The notes: generated by a model not told the origin, from the letters alone. A stretch of DNA of 64,000 bases from JAOUJD01 sp963841815 (GCA_963841815.1 CAWJEE010000016.1:124001-188000), one strand, 5' to 3'. Counted from the stretch's first letter, positions 47,255-56,046 are shown. Made by a program: numbers and translations.

Positions 47255-48405
47255 GGAATGGCGATCCGCTTGGCGACTTCCTCGAGCATCACCTCGGTGG
47301 CTCCGCCGCCGATCGCCAGGACCCGCGCGTCGCGGACCAGCCGCTCGATCGGGCTCTCCCGCATGTAGCCCATGCCGCCGTGGAACTGCTGGCACGTGTA
47401 CGTCACTTCGTTGACCAGCTCTCCGGTCAGCGCCTTCAGCATCGAGATCTCCGCGACGGCGTCGCGCTGCTCGTCGACCAGCCATGCGCAGTGATAGAGC
47501 AGTTGCCGCGCGGCCTGCACGCGCGCCGCCAGCATCGACAGCCGCTGCCGGATCGCCTGCTTGTCCCACAGCACGGCGCCGAACGCCTTGCGGTCGTGCA
47601 CGTAGCGCAGCGTGAGGTCGAGCGCCGTGAGGCAGTGGCCGATCGCCATGCTGCCGAGCGCGAGTCGCTCCGTCTGGAAGTTCTTCATGATCGCGTAGAA
47701 GCCGCGATGCTCCTCTCCGAGCAGGTTCGCGGCCGGCACGCGGCACTGGTCGAACACGAGTTCCGCGGTGTCCGACGCCAGCCAGCCGCTCTTCTTCAGC
47801 GCGCGGCCGACCGCGAAGCCCGGCGTGCCGCGTTCGACCGCCAAGATCGACAGGCCGCGCGAGCCCTTGGCGGCCGGATCGGTGCGGGCGGCGACGAACA
47901 CCAGGTCGGCGAGCACGCCGTTCGTGATGAACATCTTGCTGCCGTCGATCACCCAGTGGTCGCCGTCGCGGCGGGCGCGCGTGCGGATCGAAGCGACGTC
48001 GGAGCCGGCATCGGGCTCGGTAACCGCCACGGCCGTGATCAGCTCGCCGCGGTGGATCGCCGGCAGCCAGCGCGCCTTCTGTTCGGCGGACCCGGCGTTC
48101 AGCAGGTGCGGGCTTGCCATGTCCGTATGGACCAGCACCGTGATGACGAAGCCCCCGGATGTCGACCGCGACAGCGCCTCCTGGAACACCACGTTCGTCG
48201 TCGCGTCGGCTTCCGCGCCGCCGAACTCGGCCGGCGCCGTGAGGCCGAGCCAACCGAGCGTGCCCATCGTCCGGAGCACGTCGCGCGGCGTGTAGCCCTG
48301 TTCGTCCCAGGCGAGCGCGTTGGGCTCGACCTCCTGCGCGATGAAGCGTGCGACCTGACGACGCAGTTCGACGTGCTCCGGGCGCGTGTAGATCGTGTCG
48401 ATCAT
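47251..48405 (-). CDS. Acyl-CoA dehydrogenase of the leucine-degradation cluster
   Basis: 384 aa FAD enzyme. Flavin and substrate motifs: VAVTEPDAGSDVASIRTRAR (~133-152), WVIDGSKMFITNG (~159-171), and the C-terminal QFHGGMGYMRESPIERLVRD (~341-360) with IGGGATEVM, as in ACADs whose catalytic Glu is not in this last motif. The long-chain/isovaleryl-type arrangement FYAIMKNFQTERLALGSMAI (~235-254) is clear. Context predicts isovaleryl-CoA dehydrogenase (LiuA), but the sequence is not a close match, so substrate is left open. Start MIDTIYTRPEHVELRRQVAR is taken at 48405 over a longer frame reaching into mccB. Confidence 0.82.
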   Translation of the reverse strand: MIDTIYTRPEHVELRRQVARFIAQEVEPNALAWDEQGYTPRDVLRTMGTLGWLGLTAPAEFGGAEADATTNVVFQEALSRSTSGGFVITVLVHTDMASPHLLNAGSAEQKARWLPAIHRGELITAVAVTEPDAGSDVASIRTRARRDGDHWVIDGSKMFITNGVLADLVFVAARTDPAAKGSRGLSILAVERGTPGFAVGRALKKSGWLASDTAELVFDQCRVPAANLLGEEHRGFYAIMKNFQTERLALGSMAIGHCLTALDLTLRYVHDRKAFGAVLWDKQAIRQRLSMLAARVQAARQLLYHCAWLVDEQRDAVAEISMLKALTGELVNEVTYTCQQFHGGMGYMRESPIERLVRDARVLAIGGGATEVMLEEVAKRIAIP

Positions 48406-48430
48406 CCGGACGGAACCCCGCGGCCTTTCG

Positions 48431-50038
48431 TCACATCCGGAACACGCCGAACTTCGTCTCGGGAATCGGGGCATTCAGCGCCGCCGACAGCCCGAGCGCG
48501 AGGCACATGCGGGTGTCGAGCGGGTCGATCACGCCGTCGTCCCACAGCCGCGCGCTCGCGTAGTACGGATGGCCCTGGTGCTCGTACTGGTCGAGGAGAG
48601 GCTTCTTGAACGCCGCTTCTTCCTCGGCGCTCCAGCGGCCGCCCTTGGCCTCGATGTTGTCGCGCCGGACCGTGGCCAGCACGCTGGCGGCCTGCTCGCC
48701 GCCCATCACGCTGACGCGCGCGTTCGGCCACAGCCACAGGAAGCGCGGCCCGAAGGCGCGCCCGCACATGCCGTAGTTGCCGGCGCCGAAGCTGCCGCCG
48801 ATGATCACCGTGAACTTCGGCACCTGCGCGCACGACACGGCCGTCACCATCTTCGCGCCGTGGCGGGCGATGCCCTCGTTCTCGTACTTGCGGCCGACCA
48901 TGAAGCCGGAGATGTTCTGCAGGAACACCAGCGGCACCTTGCGCTGGCAGCACAGCTCGATGAAGTGCGCGCCCTTCTGCGCGCTCTCCGAAAACAGGAT
49001 GCCGTTGTTGGCGACGATGCCCACCGGCATCCCCTCGATCCAGGCGAAGCCGGTCACGAGCGTGTTGCCGAAGCGTGCCTTCCACTCGTCGAACTCGGAG
49101 CCGTCGACGATGCGGCCGATCACTTCGCGCACGTCGTACGGCTTGCGCGTGTCGGTCGGAATGACGCCGTACAGGTCCTGCGGATCCAGCTTCGGCGGCT
49201 GCGGCTCGCGCAGCAGCTGCAGCGACGGCTTCACGTAGTTGGTCGTCGCCAGGATGCGGCGCGCCAGCGCGAGCGCGTGCGCGTCGTTGGCGGCGAGGTG
49301 GTCCGCCACGCCGGACAGCCGCGTGTGGACGTCGCCACCGCCGAGATCCTCGGCGCTCACGATCTCGCCGATCGCCGCCTTCACCAGCGGCGGTCCGCCG
49401 AGGAAGATCGTGCCCTGGTTGGCGACGATGATCGATTCGTCGCTCATCGCCGGCACGTAGGCGCCGCCGGCCGTGCACGAACCCATCACGACGGCGATCT
49501 GCGGGATGCCGGCCGCCGACAGCGTCGCCTGGTTGTAGAAGATGCGGCCGAAGTGTTCGCGGTCCGGAAAGACGTCGTCCTGGTTAGGCAGGTTGGCGCC
49601 GCCGGAGTCGACGAGGTAGATGCACGCCAGCCGGTTCTCGCGCGCGATCTCCTGCGCGCGCAGGTGCTTCTTGACCGTCATCGGGTAGTACGTGCCGCCC
49701 TTGACGGTGGCGTCGTTGCACACGATGACGCACTCGCGCCCGGCGACCCGGCCGACGCCGGTGATGATCCCGGCCGACGGCGCCGCGTTGTCGTACATCT
49801 CGTACGCCGCGAGCTGCGACAGTTCGAGGAACGGCGTGCCCGGGTCGAGCAGCATCTGGACGCGGTCGCGCGGCAGCAGCTTGCCGCGGGCCGTGTGCTT
49901 GGCCCGCGCTTCCGGCCCGCCGCCCACCCCCACCGCGTTGACCTTTTCCTTCAGGTCGGCCACCAGTGCGCGCATGGCCTCCGCGTTGCCGCGGAACTCG
50001 GCGCTGCGCGCATTCAGTCGTGTCTCCAGGATCGTCAT
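48431..50038 (-). CDS. mccB: Methylcrotonyl-CoA carboxylase beta (carboxyltransferase) subunit
   Basis: 535 aa, the length of MccB. GGTYYPMTVKKHLRAQEIAR (~122-141), VDSGGANLPNQDDVFPDREH (~151-170) and the acyl-CoA carboxyltransferase core VMGSCTAGGAYVPAMSDESI (~193-212) identify it. The C-terminal carboxyltransferase domain has the GSFGAGNYGMCGRAFGPRFL stretch. It transfers CO2 from biotin on MccA to 3-methylcrotonyl-CoA. In the cluster order it is the first gene transcribed, with the dehydrogenase 25 bases after it. Confidence 0.92.
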   Translation of the reverse strand: MTILETRLNARSAEFRGNAEAMRALVADLKEKVNAVGVGGGPEARAKHTARGKLLPRDRVQMLLDPGTPFLELSQLAAYEMYDNAAPSAGIITGVGRVAGRECVIVCNDATVKGGTYYPMTVKKHLRAQEIARENRLACIYLVDSGGANLPNQDDVFPDREHFGRIFYNQATLSAAGIPQIAVVMGSCTAGGAYVPAMSDESIIVANQGTIFLGGPPLVKAAIGEIVSAEDLGGGDVHTRLSGVADHLAANDAHALALARRILATTNYVKPSLQLLREPQPPKLDPQDLYGVIPTDTRKPYDVREVIGRIVDGSEFDEWKARFGNTLVTGFAWIEGMPVGIVANNGILFSESAQKGAHFIELCCQRKVPLVFLQNISGFMVGRKYENEGIARHGAKMVTAVSCAQVPKFTVIIGGSFGAGNYGMCGRAFGPRFLWLWPNARVSVMGGEQAASVLATVRRDNIEAKGGRWSAEEEAAFKKPLLDQYEHQGHPYYASARLWDDGVIDPLDTRMCLALGLSAALNAPIPETKFGVFRM

Positions 50039-50126
50039 CGTTGTTGTCGGCGGAGTGCGCCGCGGCCTCGTTCGGGCCGGTCGGTTGCAAAGGGTGAATG
50101 GTAGTGCGAACCGCCGCGAAGTTCCC

Positions 50127-51359
50127 CTACGGCGCGCCGATGGCGACGTGCGGCACGGGACGGTGGCGGCGGAAGTGGATCGCGGCGAGGACCAGGGCGG
50201 CCGCCTGCAGCGCCGCCGACAGGAAGAACGGTGCGCCGATGCGCCAGTCCCCGGGCGGCAGGTGGCTGACCTCCGCCAGCAGCGGTGCGCCCGCCATCGG
50301 GGCGATGACGGCCATCAGGCTGGCGAGCGACGACAGCGACCCCATCGCCAGGCCCTGCTGGCGCGGGTCGGCGGCCTTCGAGACGATCGCGTTCACGCTG
50401 GGCCCGACCGCGAACGCGAGCAGGTTCGCGGCGATGATCGCGTACATCATCCAGCCCTGCGTGGCCAGCCCGTAGAACGTGTACGCGAAGAGGCCGGACA
50501 CCATGCCGGCCATCACGAGCCGCCGCTCGCCGATCCGCTTGAGCAGCCAGCCGAGCAGCAGTCCCTGCATCACGGCGCTCGCCAGTCCGACGACGAACAG
50601 CGACAGTCCATTCTCCTGCGGCCCCCAGCCGAAGCGGAAGCCCGTGTACAGCACCCATGTGCCGTGGAGGATGAACTGCGCCAGCGTGACCAGCCCGATC
50701 ACGACGACCAGCGCGCCGACGCTCTTCAGGCGCGCCAGGCCAGCCAGCGACGAGAACGGGTTTGCCTTGCGCCACTCGATGGCCCTGCGCCGCTCGCGCG
50801 GCAGCGACTCCGGCAGCACAAAGAGGCCGTAGACGGCGTTGACGAGAGATAGCGCGGCGGCCGCGTAGAAGGGCAGGCGGATGTCGATGCTGCCGAGCGT
50901 GCCGCCGATCGCCGGTCCGACGATGAAGCCGATGCCGAACGCGGCGCCGATCCGGCCGAAGCCCCTGGCACGCTGTTCGGGCGTGCTGATGTCGGCAACA
51001 TAGGCGTTGGCGACGGAAAAGTTCGCGGCCAGCGCGCCACCGAGCACGCGCGTGGCGAGCAGCGCCGGCAGCGAGGTGACGATGGCCGACAGGAAGAACA
51101 TCGTCCCGAGGCCGGTGATCGACGCCAGCAGCACCAGCCGCCGCCCGTACCGGTCGGACAGCGCGCCGAGCAGCGGGGAGCACAGGAACTGCGCCAGCCC
51201 GAAGGTCACCATCAGCGCGCCGTACCAGTACGTCTGCGCGTCGCGGCTGGCCGTGAACTCGCCGACCAGAGCGGGAATCACCGGCAGCAGCAGGCCGATG
51301 CCCATCACGTCGATGAGCACGGTGACCAGGATGAAGGCGATCGCGGGCTGCCGGCGCAC
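50127..51359 (-). CDS. MFS transporter of the tetracycline-resistance (TetA/TCR) type
   Basis: 410 aa with 12 predicted membrane helices. MFS motif A GALSDRYGRR (~64-73) and motif C-like IGFIVGPAIGGTLGS (~139-153) of drug/H+ antiporters are visible, and the N-terminal helix LIDVMGIGLLLPVIPALV (~15-32) is as in TetA. The substrate cannot be told; many such genes in Burkholderiales are general efflux pumps, not tetracycline pumps. It stands 90 bases upstream of the GST gene's end and is not coupled with mccB. No regulator gene adjoins it. Confidence 0.85.
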   Translation of the reverse strand: MRRQPAIAFILVTVLIDVMGIGLLLPVIPALVGEFTASRDAQTYWYGALMVTFGLAQFLCSPLLGALSDRYGRRLVLLASITGLGTMFFLSAIVTSLPALLATRVLGGALAANFSVANAYVADISTPEQRARGFGRIGAAFGIGFIVGPAIGGTLGSIDIRLPFYAAAALSLVNAVYGLFVLPESLPRERRRAIEWRKANPFSSLAGLARLKSVGALVVVIGLVTLAQFILHGTWVLYTGFRFGWGPQENGLSLFVVGLASAVMQGLLLGWLLKRIGERRLVMAGMVSGLFAYTFYGLATQGWMMYAIIAANLLAFAVGPSVNAIVSKAADPRQQGLAMGSLSSLASLMAVIAPMAGAPLLAEVSHLPPGDWRIGAPFFLSAALQAAALVLAAIHFRRHRPVPHVAIGAP

Positions 51360-51448
51360 GTCAGGGCTTCACGGCAGTCGACTTCGGTGGGTCGGTCTCG
51401 CTCTTGAATCGCTGCAGGCCGGCTCGACCGGCGCGCGTTCGCCTTCGG

Positions 51449-52051
51449 TCACGGCGTCGGCATCTCCGTGACGCCGCGGTGCTGCCGGCAGCGCGCGAGC
51501 CACGCCGAGACGGCGGGATAGCGGGCGAGGTCGAAGCCGCCGTCGGTGGCCTTGTGCGTGTAGGCGAACAACGCGAGGTCGGCGACCGTCAGCGCGTTCC
51601 CGGCGAAGTAGTCGTGTGCGGCCAGATGCCGCTCCATCACGCCGAGGGCGGCGTCGCCCCGCTTCGTGAGCTCCGGCAGCCGCGGGTCGTCGTTGCGCTT
51701 CAGGAAACACCGGATGAAGCGGGCGACCGCGATCGCCGGTTCGTGGCTGTACTGCTCGAAGAACATCCACTGCAGCACGCGGGCGCGCGTGAGGCGGTCA
51801 TCCGGCACGAGCGTCGTGCCCTCGCCGAGGTACCAGAGGATCGCGTTGGACTCTGGCAGGAACGTGACGCGGTCGATGGCCAGCACCGGCACCTTGCCGT
51901 TGGGGTTCATCGCGAGGAATTCCGGCGTCCGCGACTCGCCCTTCAGCACGTCGATCTCGCGCCACTCGTACGGCGCGCCGAGGATGTCGAGCGCCATGCG
52001 GACCTTGTGGCAGTTGCCCGAGGCGGCCGTGCCGTGGACGGTGTATGGCAT
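51449..52051 (-). CDS. Glutathione S-transferase family protein
   Basis: 200 aa, a typical GST. The thioredoxin-like N-domain has ASGNCHKVRMALDILGAPYE (~10-29) with the Ser/Asn glutathione contacts, and NPNGKVPVLAIDRVTFLPES (~49-68), with the cis-Pro before VL and the SNAI-type ESNAILWYL segment. The helical C-domain ends AWLARCRQHRGVTEMPTP. The start at 52051 yields the family's usual MPYTVHG-like start. It probably conjugates or reduces electrophiles or peroxides. It is divergent from the metX leader, 43 bases between its start and the metX promoter. Confidence 0.9.
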   Translation of the reverse strand: MPYTVHGTAASGNCHKVRMALDILGAPYEWREIDVLKGESRTPEFLAMNPNGKVPVLAIDRVTFLPESNAILWYLGEGTTLVPDDRLTRARVLQWMFFEQYSHEPAIAVARFIRCFLKRNDDPRLPELTKRGDAALGVMERHLAAHDYFAGNALTVADLALFAYTHKATDGGFDLARYPAVSAWLARCRQHRGVTEMPTP

Positions 52052-52093
52052 CGCAGACTCTTCCGGGAGGCGGGCGGGCGCGGAAGCGCGAGT

Positions 52094-52122
52094 TTGACAC
52101 CGCTTGCCCGAACCTCTACTTT
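52094..52122 (+). promoter_or_regulatory. Sigma70-like promoter of metXW
   Basis: Perfect -35 TTGACA at 52094-52099 and TACTTT at 52117-52122 separated by 17 bases. The predicted start of transcription (~52129) falls directly before the aptamer. It is the best promoter match in the window. Confidence 0.75.
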
Positions 52123-52130
52123 TCGCTCTT

Positions 52131-52194
52131 GCGCCGATTTGCCGACTCGCTTGCGGGCGCGTGAGGGTCCCCTCCGAAAACCGCTAAAGAGGTC
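52131..52194 (+). ncRNA. SAM-II (SAM-alpha)-type riboswitch in the metX leader
   Basis: Stem GCGCC (52131-52135) with GGCGC (52156-52160) encloses a 20-base loop that has GATTTG (52136-52141) and CTTGC (52150-52154). GTGA follows the stem, and GCTAAA is at 52183-52188. This order of conserved blocks is the SAM-II consensus as I recall it. The tail 52189-52194 (GAGGTC) can pair back to loop bases GACTC 52144-52148 with one bulge, giving the family's pseudoknot. SAM-II is known mainly from alphaproteobacteria upstream of met genes and represses when SAM is high. Not confirmed by a covariance-model search. Confidence 0.72.
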
Positions 52195-52214
52195 AAGCAG
52201 CGTTGCTGCGACGG

Positions 52215-52248
52215 ACCCGAGCCGGCCTCTGCGCCTCTCGGGTTTTTT
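52215..52248 (+). terminator. Intrinsic terminator (attenuator) just before metX
   Basis: ACCCGAG (52215-52221) pairs with CTCGGGT (52237-52243), and a T run spans 52243-52248, only 7 bases before the metX ATG. A competing pairing of GGGTCC (52165-52170) with GGACCC (52213-52218) would occupy the 5' arm of the terminator. The layout fits transcription attenuation controlled by the aptamer upstream. Confidence 0.75.
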
Positions 52249-52255
52249 ATTGGAC

Positions 52256-53407
52256 ATGCTGAAGTCGGGTTCCGTCGGTGTCGTGACGCCGCAGTCGCTC
52301 CGGTTCGATGCGCCGCTTGCGCTGTCGAGCGGGGCGTCGGTGGACGGCTACGAGTTGACGGTCGAGACCTATGGCCAGTTGAACGCCGACCGCAGCAACG
52401 CGGTGCTCGTCTGCCACGCGCTGAATGCCTCGCACCACGTCGCGGGGATCGCGGCCGACGACCCGACGAACGTTGGCTGGTGGGACAACATGGTCGGTCC
52501 CGGCAAGCCGGTCGACACCAACCGCTTCTTCGTGGTCGGCGTCAACAACCTCGGCTCGTGCTTCGGCTCGACCGGGCCGATGTCGATCAACCCGGCGACC
52601 GGCAAGCCGTACGGCGCCAGCTTTCCGGTCGTGACCGTGGAGGATTGGGTCAACGCGCAGGCGCGCCTCGCCGACGTGCTCGGCGTCGAGCGGTGGGCGG
52701 CGGTGATGGGCGGCTCGCTCGGCGGCATGCAGGCGCTGTCGTGGGCCATCCAGTATCCGGAGCGTCTTGCGCACTGCGTGGCGATCGCGTCGGCCCCCAA
52801 GCTGTCGGCGCAGAACATCGCGTTCAACGAGGTCGCGCGCACGGCAATCCGCTCCGACCCCGAATTCCACGGCGGCGACTACTACGCGCACGGCGTCGTG
52901 CCGAGGCGCGGGTTGCGGGTGGCCCGGATGATCGGCCACATCACCTATCTCTCCGGCGCCGACATGGCCGAGAAGTTCGGTCGCGCGCTGCGCGATCGCG
53001 AGGTCGGCGACGAGTACCGCTTCCACTACGACATCGAGTTCGAGGTCGAGAGCTACCTGCGCTACCAGGGTGACAAGTTCGCCGAGTACTTCGACGCCAA
53101 CACGTATCTGCTGATCACGCGCGCGCTCGACTACTTCGACCCGGCGCGGGTGACGGGCGGCGACCTCGTCGCCGCGATGCACCCGGCGAGCGCGAAGTTC
53201 CTGATCGCCGCGTTCACGACCGACTGGCGCTTCCCGCCCGAGCGGTCGCGGGAGATCGTGGAGGCGCTCATCGCCACCGGGCGCGACGTCTCGTACGCCG
53301 AGATCGACGCGCCGCACGGCCACGACGCCTTCCTGCTCGATGATCCACGCTATCAGCGGTTGATGCGCAATTACTTCGAGACGATCGCCGAAGAGGTGCA
53401 CGCATGA
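52256..53407 (+). CDS. metX: Homoserine O-acyltransferase MetX
   Basis: 383 aa alpha/beta hydrolase. Nucleophile Ser154 in MGGSLGG, Asp323 (TTDWRFPP) and His356 (DAPHGHDAFL) make the triad. CHALNASHHVAG (~53-64) and VNNLGSCFGSTGPMS (~96-110) line the substrate pocket. It acylates homoserine (acetyl- or succinyl-CoA; many betaproteobacterial MetX use succinyl-CoA) for methionine synthesis. The ATG at 52256 lies right after the terminator T run, with no clear Shine-Dalgarno sequence; the far longer frame upstream crosses the GST gene and is rejected. metW follows with ATGA overlap. Confidence 0.93.
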   Translation: MLKSGSVGVVTPQSLRFDAPLALSSGASVDGYELTVETYGQLNADRSNAVLVCHALNASHHVAGIAADDPTNVGWWDNMVGPGKPVDTNRFFVVGVNNLGSCFGSTGPMSINPATGKPYGASFPVVTVEDWVNAQARLADVLGVERWAAVMGGSLGGMQALSWAIQYPERLAHCVAIASAPKLSAQNIAFNEVARTAIRSDPEFHGGDYYAHGVVPRRGLRVARMIGHITYLSGADMAEKFGRALRDREVGDEYRFHYDIEFEVESYLRYQGDKFAEYFDANTYLLITRALDYFDPARVTGGDLVAAMHPASAKFLIAAFTTDWRFPPERSREIVEALIATGRDVSYAEIDAPHGHDAFLLDDPRYQRLMRNYFETIAEEVHA

Positions 53408-53988
53408 CATTGCGTGCCGACCTCGCCCAGATCGCCGACTGGATCACGCCAGGCAGCCGCGTGCTCGACCTGGGGTGCGGCGACGGCACGCTGCTCGCGT
53501 ACCTGCGCGACGCCAAGGACTGCCGCGGCTACGGCGTCGAACTGAACGACGAGCACGTGGCGCACTGCGTGCGCGCGCGCATCAACGTCGTGCAGCAGAA
53601 CCTCGACGCTGGCCTGCGGATGTTCGACGACGACATGTTCGACACGGTCGTGTTGTCGCAGACGCTGCAGGCCATGCACAACGCCGAAGGGCTGTTGCGC
53701 GAGATGGCGCGGGTCGGCCGCGAAGGCGTCGTCAGCTTCCCGAACTTCGGGCACTGGAAGCACGCGGTGTCGCTGCTGGCCGGCCGCATGCCGGTGACGA
53801 AGCACATTCCATATCAGTGGTACGACACGCCGAACATCCACCTGTGCACGCTGAAGGATTTCGAGATCCTGGCGTCGAAGGTCGGGCTGACGATCACGGC
53901 GCGCTCCGTGCTCGCCGAAGGCAAACCGGTCAACGTGCTGCCCGGCCTGCGCGCGACGTTGGCCGTCTACTGCTTCGAGACCCGCTGA
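53404..53988 (+). CDS. metW: Methionine biosynthesis protein MetW
   Basis: 194 aa SAM-dependent-methyltransferase fold. Motif I VLDLGCGDGTLLAYL (~20-34) and the MetW stretches QQNLDAGLRMFDDDMFDTVV and VVLSQTLQAMHNAEGLLREM are intact. The typical MetW C-terminus VLPGLRATLAVYCFE is present. MetW works with MetX in the acylation step in many proteobacteria; its own reaction is not defined. It is coupled to metX by an ATGA overlap and is therefore under the same leader. Confidence 0.95.
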   Translation: MTLRADLAQIADWITPGSRVLDLGCGDGTLLAYLRDAKDCRGYGVELNDEHVAHCVRARINVVQQNLDAGLRMFDDDMFDTVVLSQTLQAMHNAEGLLREMARVGREGVVSFPNFGHWKHAVSLLAGRMPVTKHIPYQWYDTPNIHLCTLKDFEILASKVGLTITARSVLAEGKPVNVLPGLRATLAVYCFETR

Positions 53989-54040
53989 CCCTTGCCGCGC
54001 GCCCGGTTCGCGCGTCTACTCGCGGCTGGCTCCCGGCCCC

Positions 54041-54577
54041 GTGGCCGTCCCCTTCCGTGAGGTCATCGTGAGCGAAGAACTGCGCCGCAAGCTGATCCGC
54101 AATTTCGACGAAGTCGAATTCGAGACCGCGGACCGCACACCCCTGTACGACGGCGGCCGCTGTGCCGGCCTGATCGGGCCGCGCGAGGGCCTGCCGGGAC
54201 GCAAGATCGGCTGCGGCATCGACGTCGTGCCGCCCGGCAAGCGGGCCTGTCCGTATCACTTCCACTACGCGCAGGAAGAGGTGTTCATCGTGCTCGAGGG
54301 CGAGGGCACGCTGCGCGTGGGGGGCGAGATGGTCCCGATCCGCCGCGGCGACGTGATCTCGATTCCGCCCGGTCCCGAGTACCCGCACCACATCATCAAC
54401 ACGTCGGACGCGCCGCTGAAGTACCTTTCGCTGAGCACGCGCGAGTTCCCGGAGGTCTGCGAGTACCCGGACTCCGGCAAGTACATGGCATATACGAGCC
54501 AGGACGGACCGCTGCTTCAGCGCGGGAAGCTGCACCGCGCCGACAGCGCGCTCGACTATTGGGACGGCGAAGACTGA
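54041..54577 (+). CDS. Cupin domain protein
   Basis: 178 aa single-domain cupin. The two metal motifs are CPYHFHYAQEEVFIVLEGEG (~77-96; H-x-H and Glu) and PGPEYPHHIIN (~119-129; His), so a metal site is likely complete. The group resembles DUF985-like or small-molecule-binding cupins of unknown substrate. The start is GTG at 54041; GTG 54068 (VSEELRRKLIRNFDEVEF) is an equally plausible later start. Its last 22 bases overlap the end of the convergent ampG gene. Confidence 0.8.
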   Translation: MAVPFREVIVSEELRRKLIRNFDEVEFETADRTPLYDGGRCAGLIGPREGLPGRKIGCGIDVVPPGKRACPYHFHYAQEEVFIVLEGEGTLRVGGEMVPIRRGDVISIPPGPEYPHHIINTSDAPLKYLSLSTREFPEVCEYPDSGKYMAYTSQDGPLLQRGKLHRADSALDYWDGED

Positions 54578-55995
54578 GGGGCGTCGGCGCGCGGCTGCAC
54601 GTGCACGCGGCTCGCCAGCCACACGAGGAGCACCACCGGAACGCCGAGCAGGGCGGTGGCGTAGAAGAACGCCGGGTAGCCGAAGGCGTCGACGAACACG
54701 CCCGAGAAGCCGGCCACGAACTTCGGCAACAGCAGCATCACCGACGAGAACAGCGCGTACTGGGTGGCCGAGTAGCGGACGTTGGTCAGGCTCGACAGGT
54801 AGGCGATGAACGCCGCCGACGCGATGCCGGCCGACAGGTTGTCGGCGGAAATCGTGAAGATCAGGCCGGTGAGGTCGTGGCCGCGCGACGCGAGCCACGC
54901 GAACAGCAGGTTCGACGCCGCCGACAGCACGGCGCCGAGCATCAGGATCCGGGTCACGCCGAAGCGCAGCGCAAGAACGCCGCCGATGAAGGCGCCCACC
55001 AGCGTCATCACCACGCCATACAGCTTCGACACGGCGGCGACTTCGTCCTTCGTGAAGCCCATGTCCACGTAGAACGGGTTCGCCATGATGCCCATCACGA
55101 CGTCGGAGATGCGATACATCGCGATCAGCGCCAGCAGCAGCAGCGCGTGCCAGCGGTAGCGCTCGATGAAGTCCGCGAAGGGGCCGACGACGGCCGTGCG
55201 GACCCAGGCGATCACCGCGGCCGCGCGCGGACCCAGGCCGCGCTCGGCGACCAGGCGCTGCGCGAGGGCGCGTTCGTCACCGTCGTCGAGCGCGCGGCCC
55301 GCGCTGGGAGCCGGCTCCGGCGAGAGCAGCACCGTTGCGACGCCGACCAGCATGGAGGCGGCCATCGCGAAGTAGGCCGTCGTCCACGCCGACGCGCTGT
55401 AGCCCGCCGCGTCGCCGCCGGCCGAACGCGCGGCGATCCACAGCACGCCCGCGCCGGCCCAGATCATCGCGATCCGATAGCCGGTCTGGTACGTTGCCGC
55501 GAGCGCCGCCTGTTTTTCCACCTGCGCCGACTCGATGCGGTACGCGTCGAGCGCGATGTCCTGCGTGGCGGACGAGAAGGCGACCAGCAGCGCGAACCCG
55601 ATCAGCCCGTCGAGGCCGTTGCGCGGGTCGGCGAGCGCCATGCCGATGAGACCGGCGATCACGCCCGCCTGCGCGAGCAGCAGCCAGCCGCGACGGCGGC
55701 CCAGCGCGCGTGTCAGGCCGGGCAGCGGAAGCCGATCGACGAGCGGGGCCCACGCCCACTTGACGCCGTAGGCGAGGCCGACCCAGCTCAGGTAACCGAT
55801 GGTGGTGCGGTCGATGCCCGCTTCACGCAGCCGGAACGAAAGCGTGCCTAGCACCAGCAGCAGCGGCAGGCCCGCGCCGAACCCGAGGAAGAACATCCGC
55901 AGCGACGCCGGCTCCAGGTAGACCCGGACCGCATCGCTCCAGCGGCGCACGGGCCCTGCCGCGCCGGTCGTGCCGGTCGTACCGATCTCCGCCAT
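54556..55995 (-). CDS. ampG: AmpG-like MFS muropeptide permease
   Basis: 479 aa with about 12-14 membrane helices. The AmpG pattern YLEPASLRMFFLGFGAGLPL (~26-45), GIDRTTIGYLSWVGLAYGVK and a DAYRIE motif (SATQDIALDAYRIE, ~143-156) identify it. AmpG imports anhydro-muropeptides for cell-wall recycling and can feed beta-lactamase induction; no ampC or ampR is nearby. The gene stands alone and overlaps the cupin gene tail-to-tail. The first ~20 residues are Gly/Thr-rich and probably disordered. Confidence 0.88.
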   Translation of the reverse strand: MAEIGTTGTTGAAGPVRRWSDAVRVYLEPASLRMFFLGFGAGLPLLLVLGTLSFRLREAGIDRTTIGYLSWVGLAYGVKWAWAPLVDRLPLPGLTRALGRRRGWLLLAQAGVIAGLIGMALADPRNGLDGLIGFALLVAFSSATQDIALDAYRIESAQVEKQAALAATYQTGYRIAMIWAGAGVLWIAARSAGGDAAGYSASAWTTAYFAMAASMLVGVATVLLSPEPAPSAGRALDDGDERALAQRLVAERGLGPRAAAVIAWVRTAVVGPFADFIERYRWHALLLLALIAMYRISDVVMGIMANPFYVDMGFTKDEVAAVSKLYGVVMTLVGAFIGGVLALRFGVTRILMLGAVLSAASNLLFAWLASRGHDLTGLIFTISADNLSAGIASAAFIAYLSSLTNVRYSATQYALFSSVMLLLPKFVAGFSGVFVDAFGYPAFFYATALLGVPVVLLVWLASRVHVQPRADAPQSSPSQ

Positions 55996-56046
55996 GGCGA
56001 GCGAGTGTAGTGGCGAAGTCGCCGGCGACCGCCGGTGCGCGGCGGG

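Noticed and set aside
52205..52248. SAH-riboswitch-like GCTGCGAC before metX
   Set aside because: Only that short block matches; the SAM-II order of blocks upstream fits far better and the terminator occupies the 3' part.
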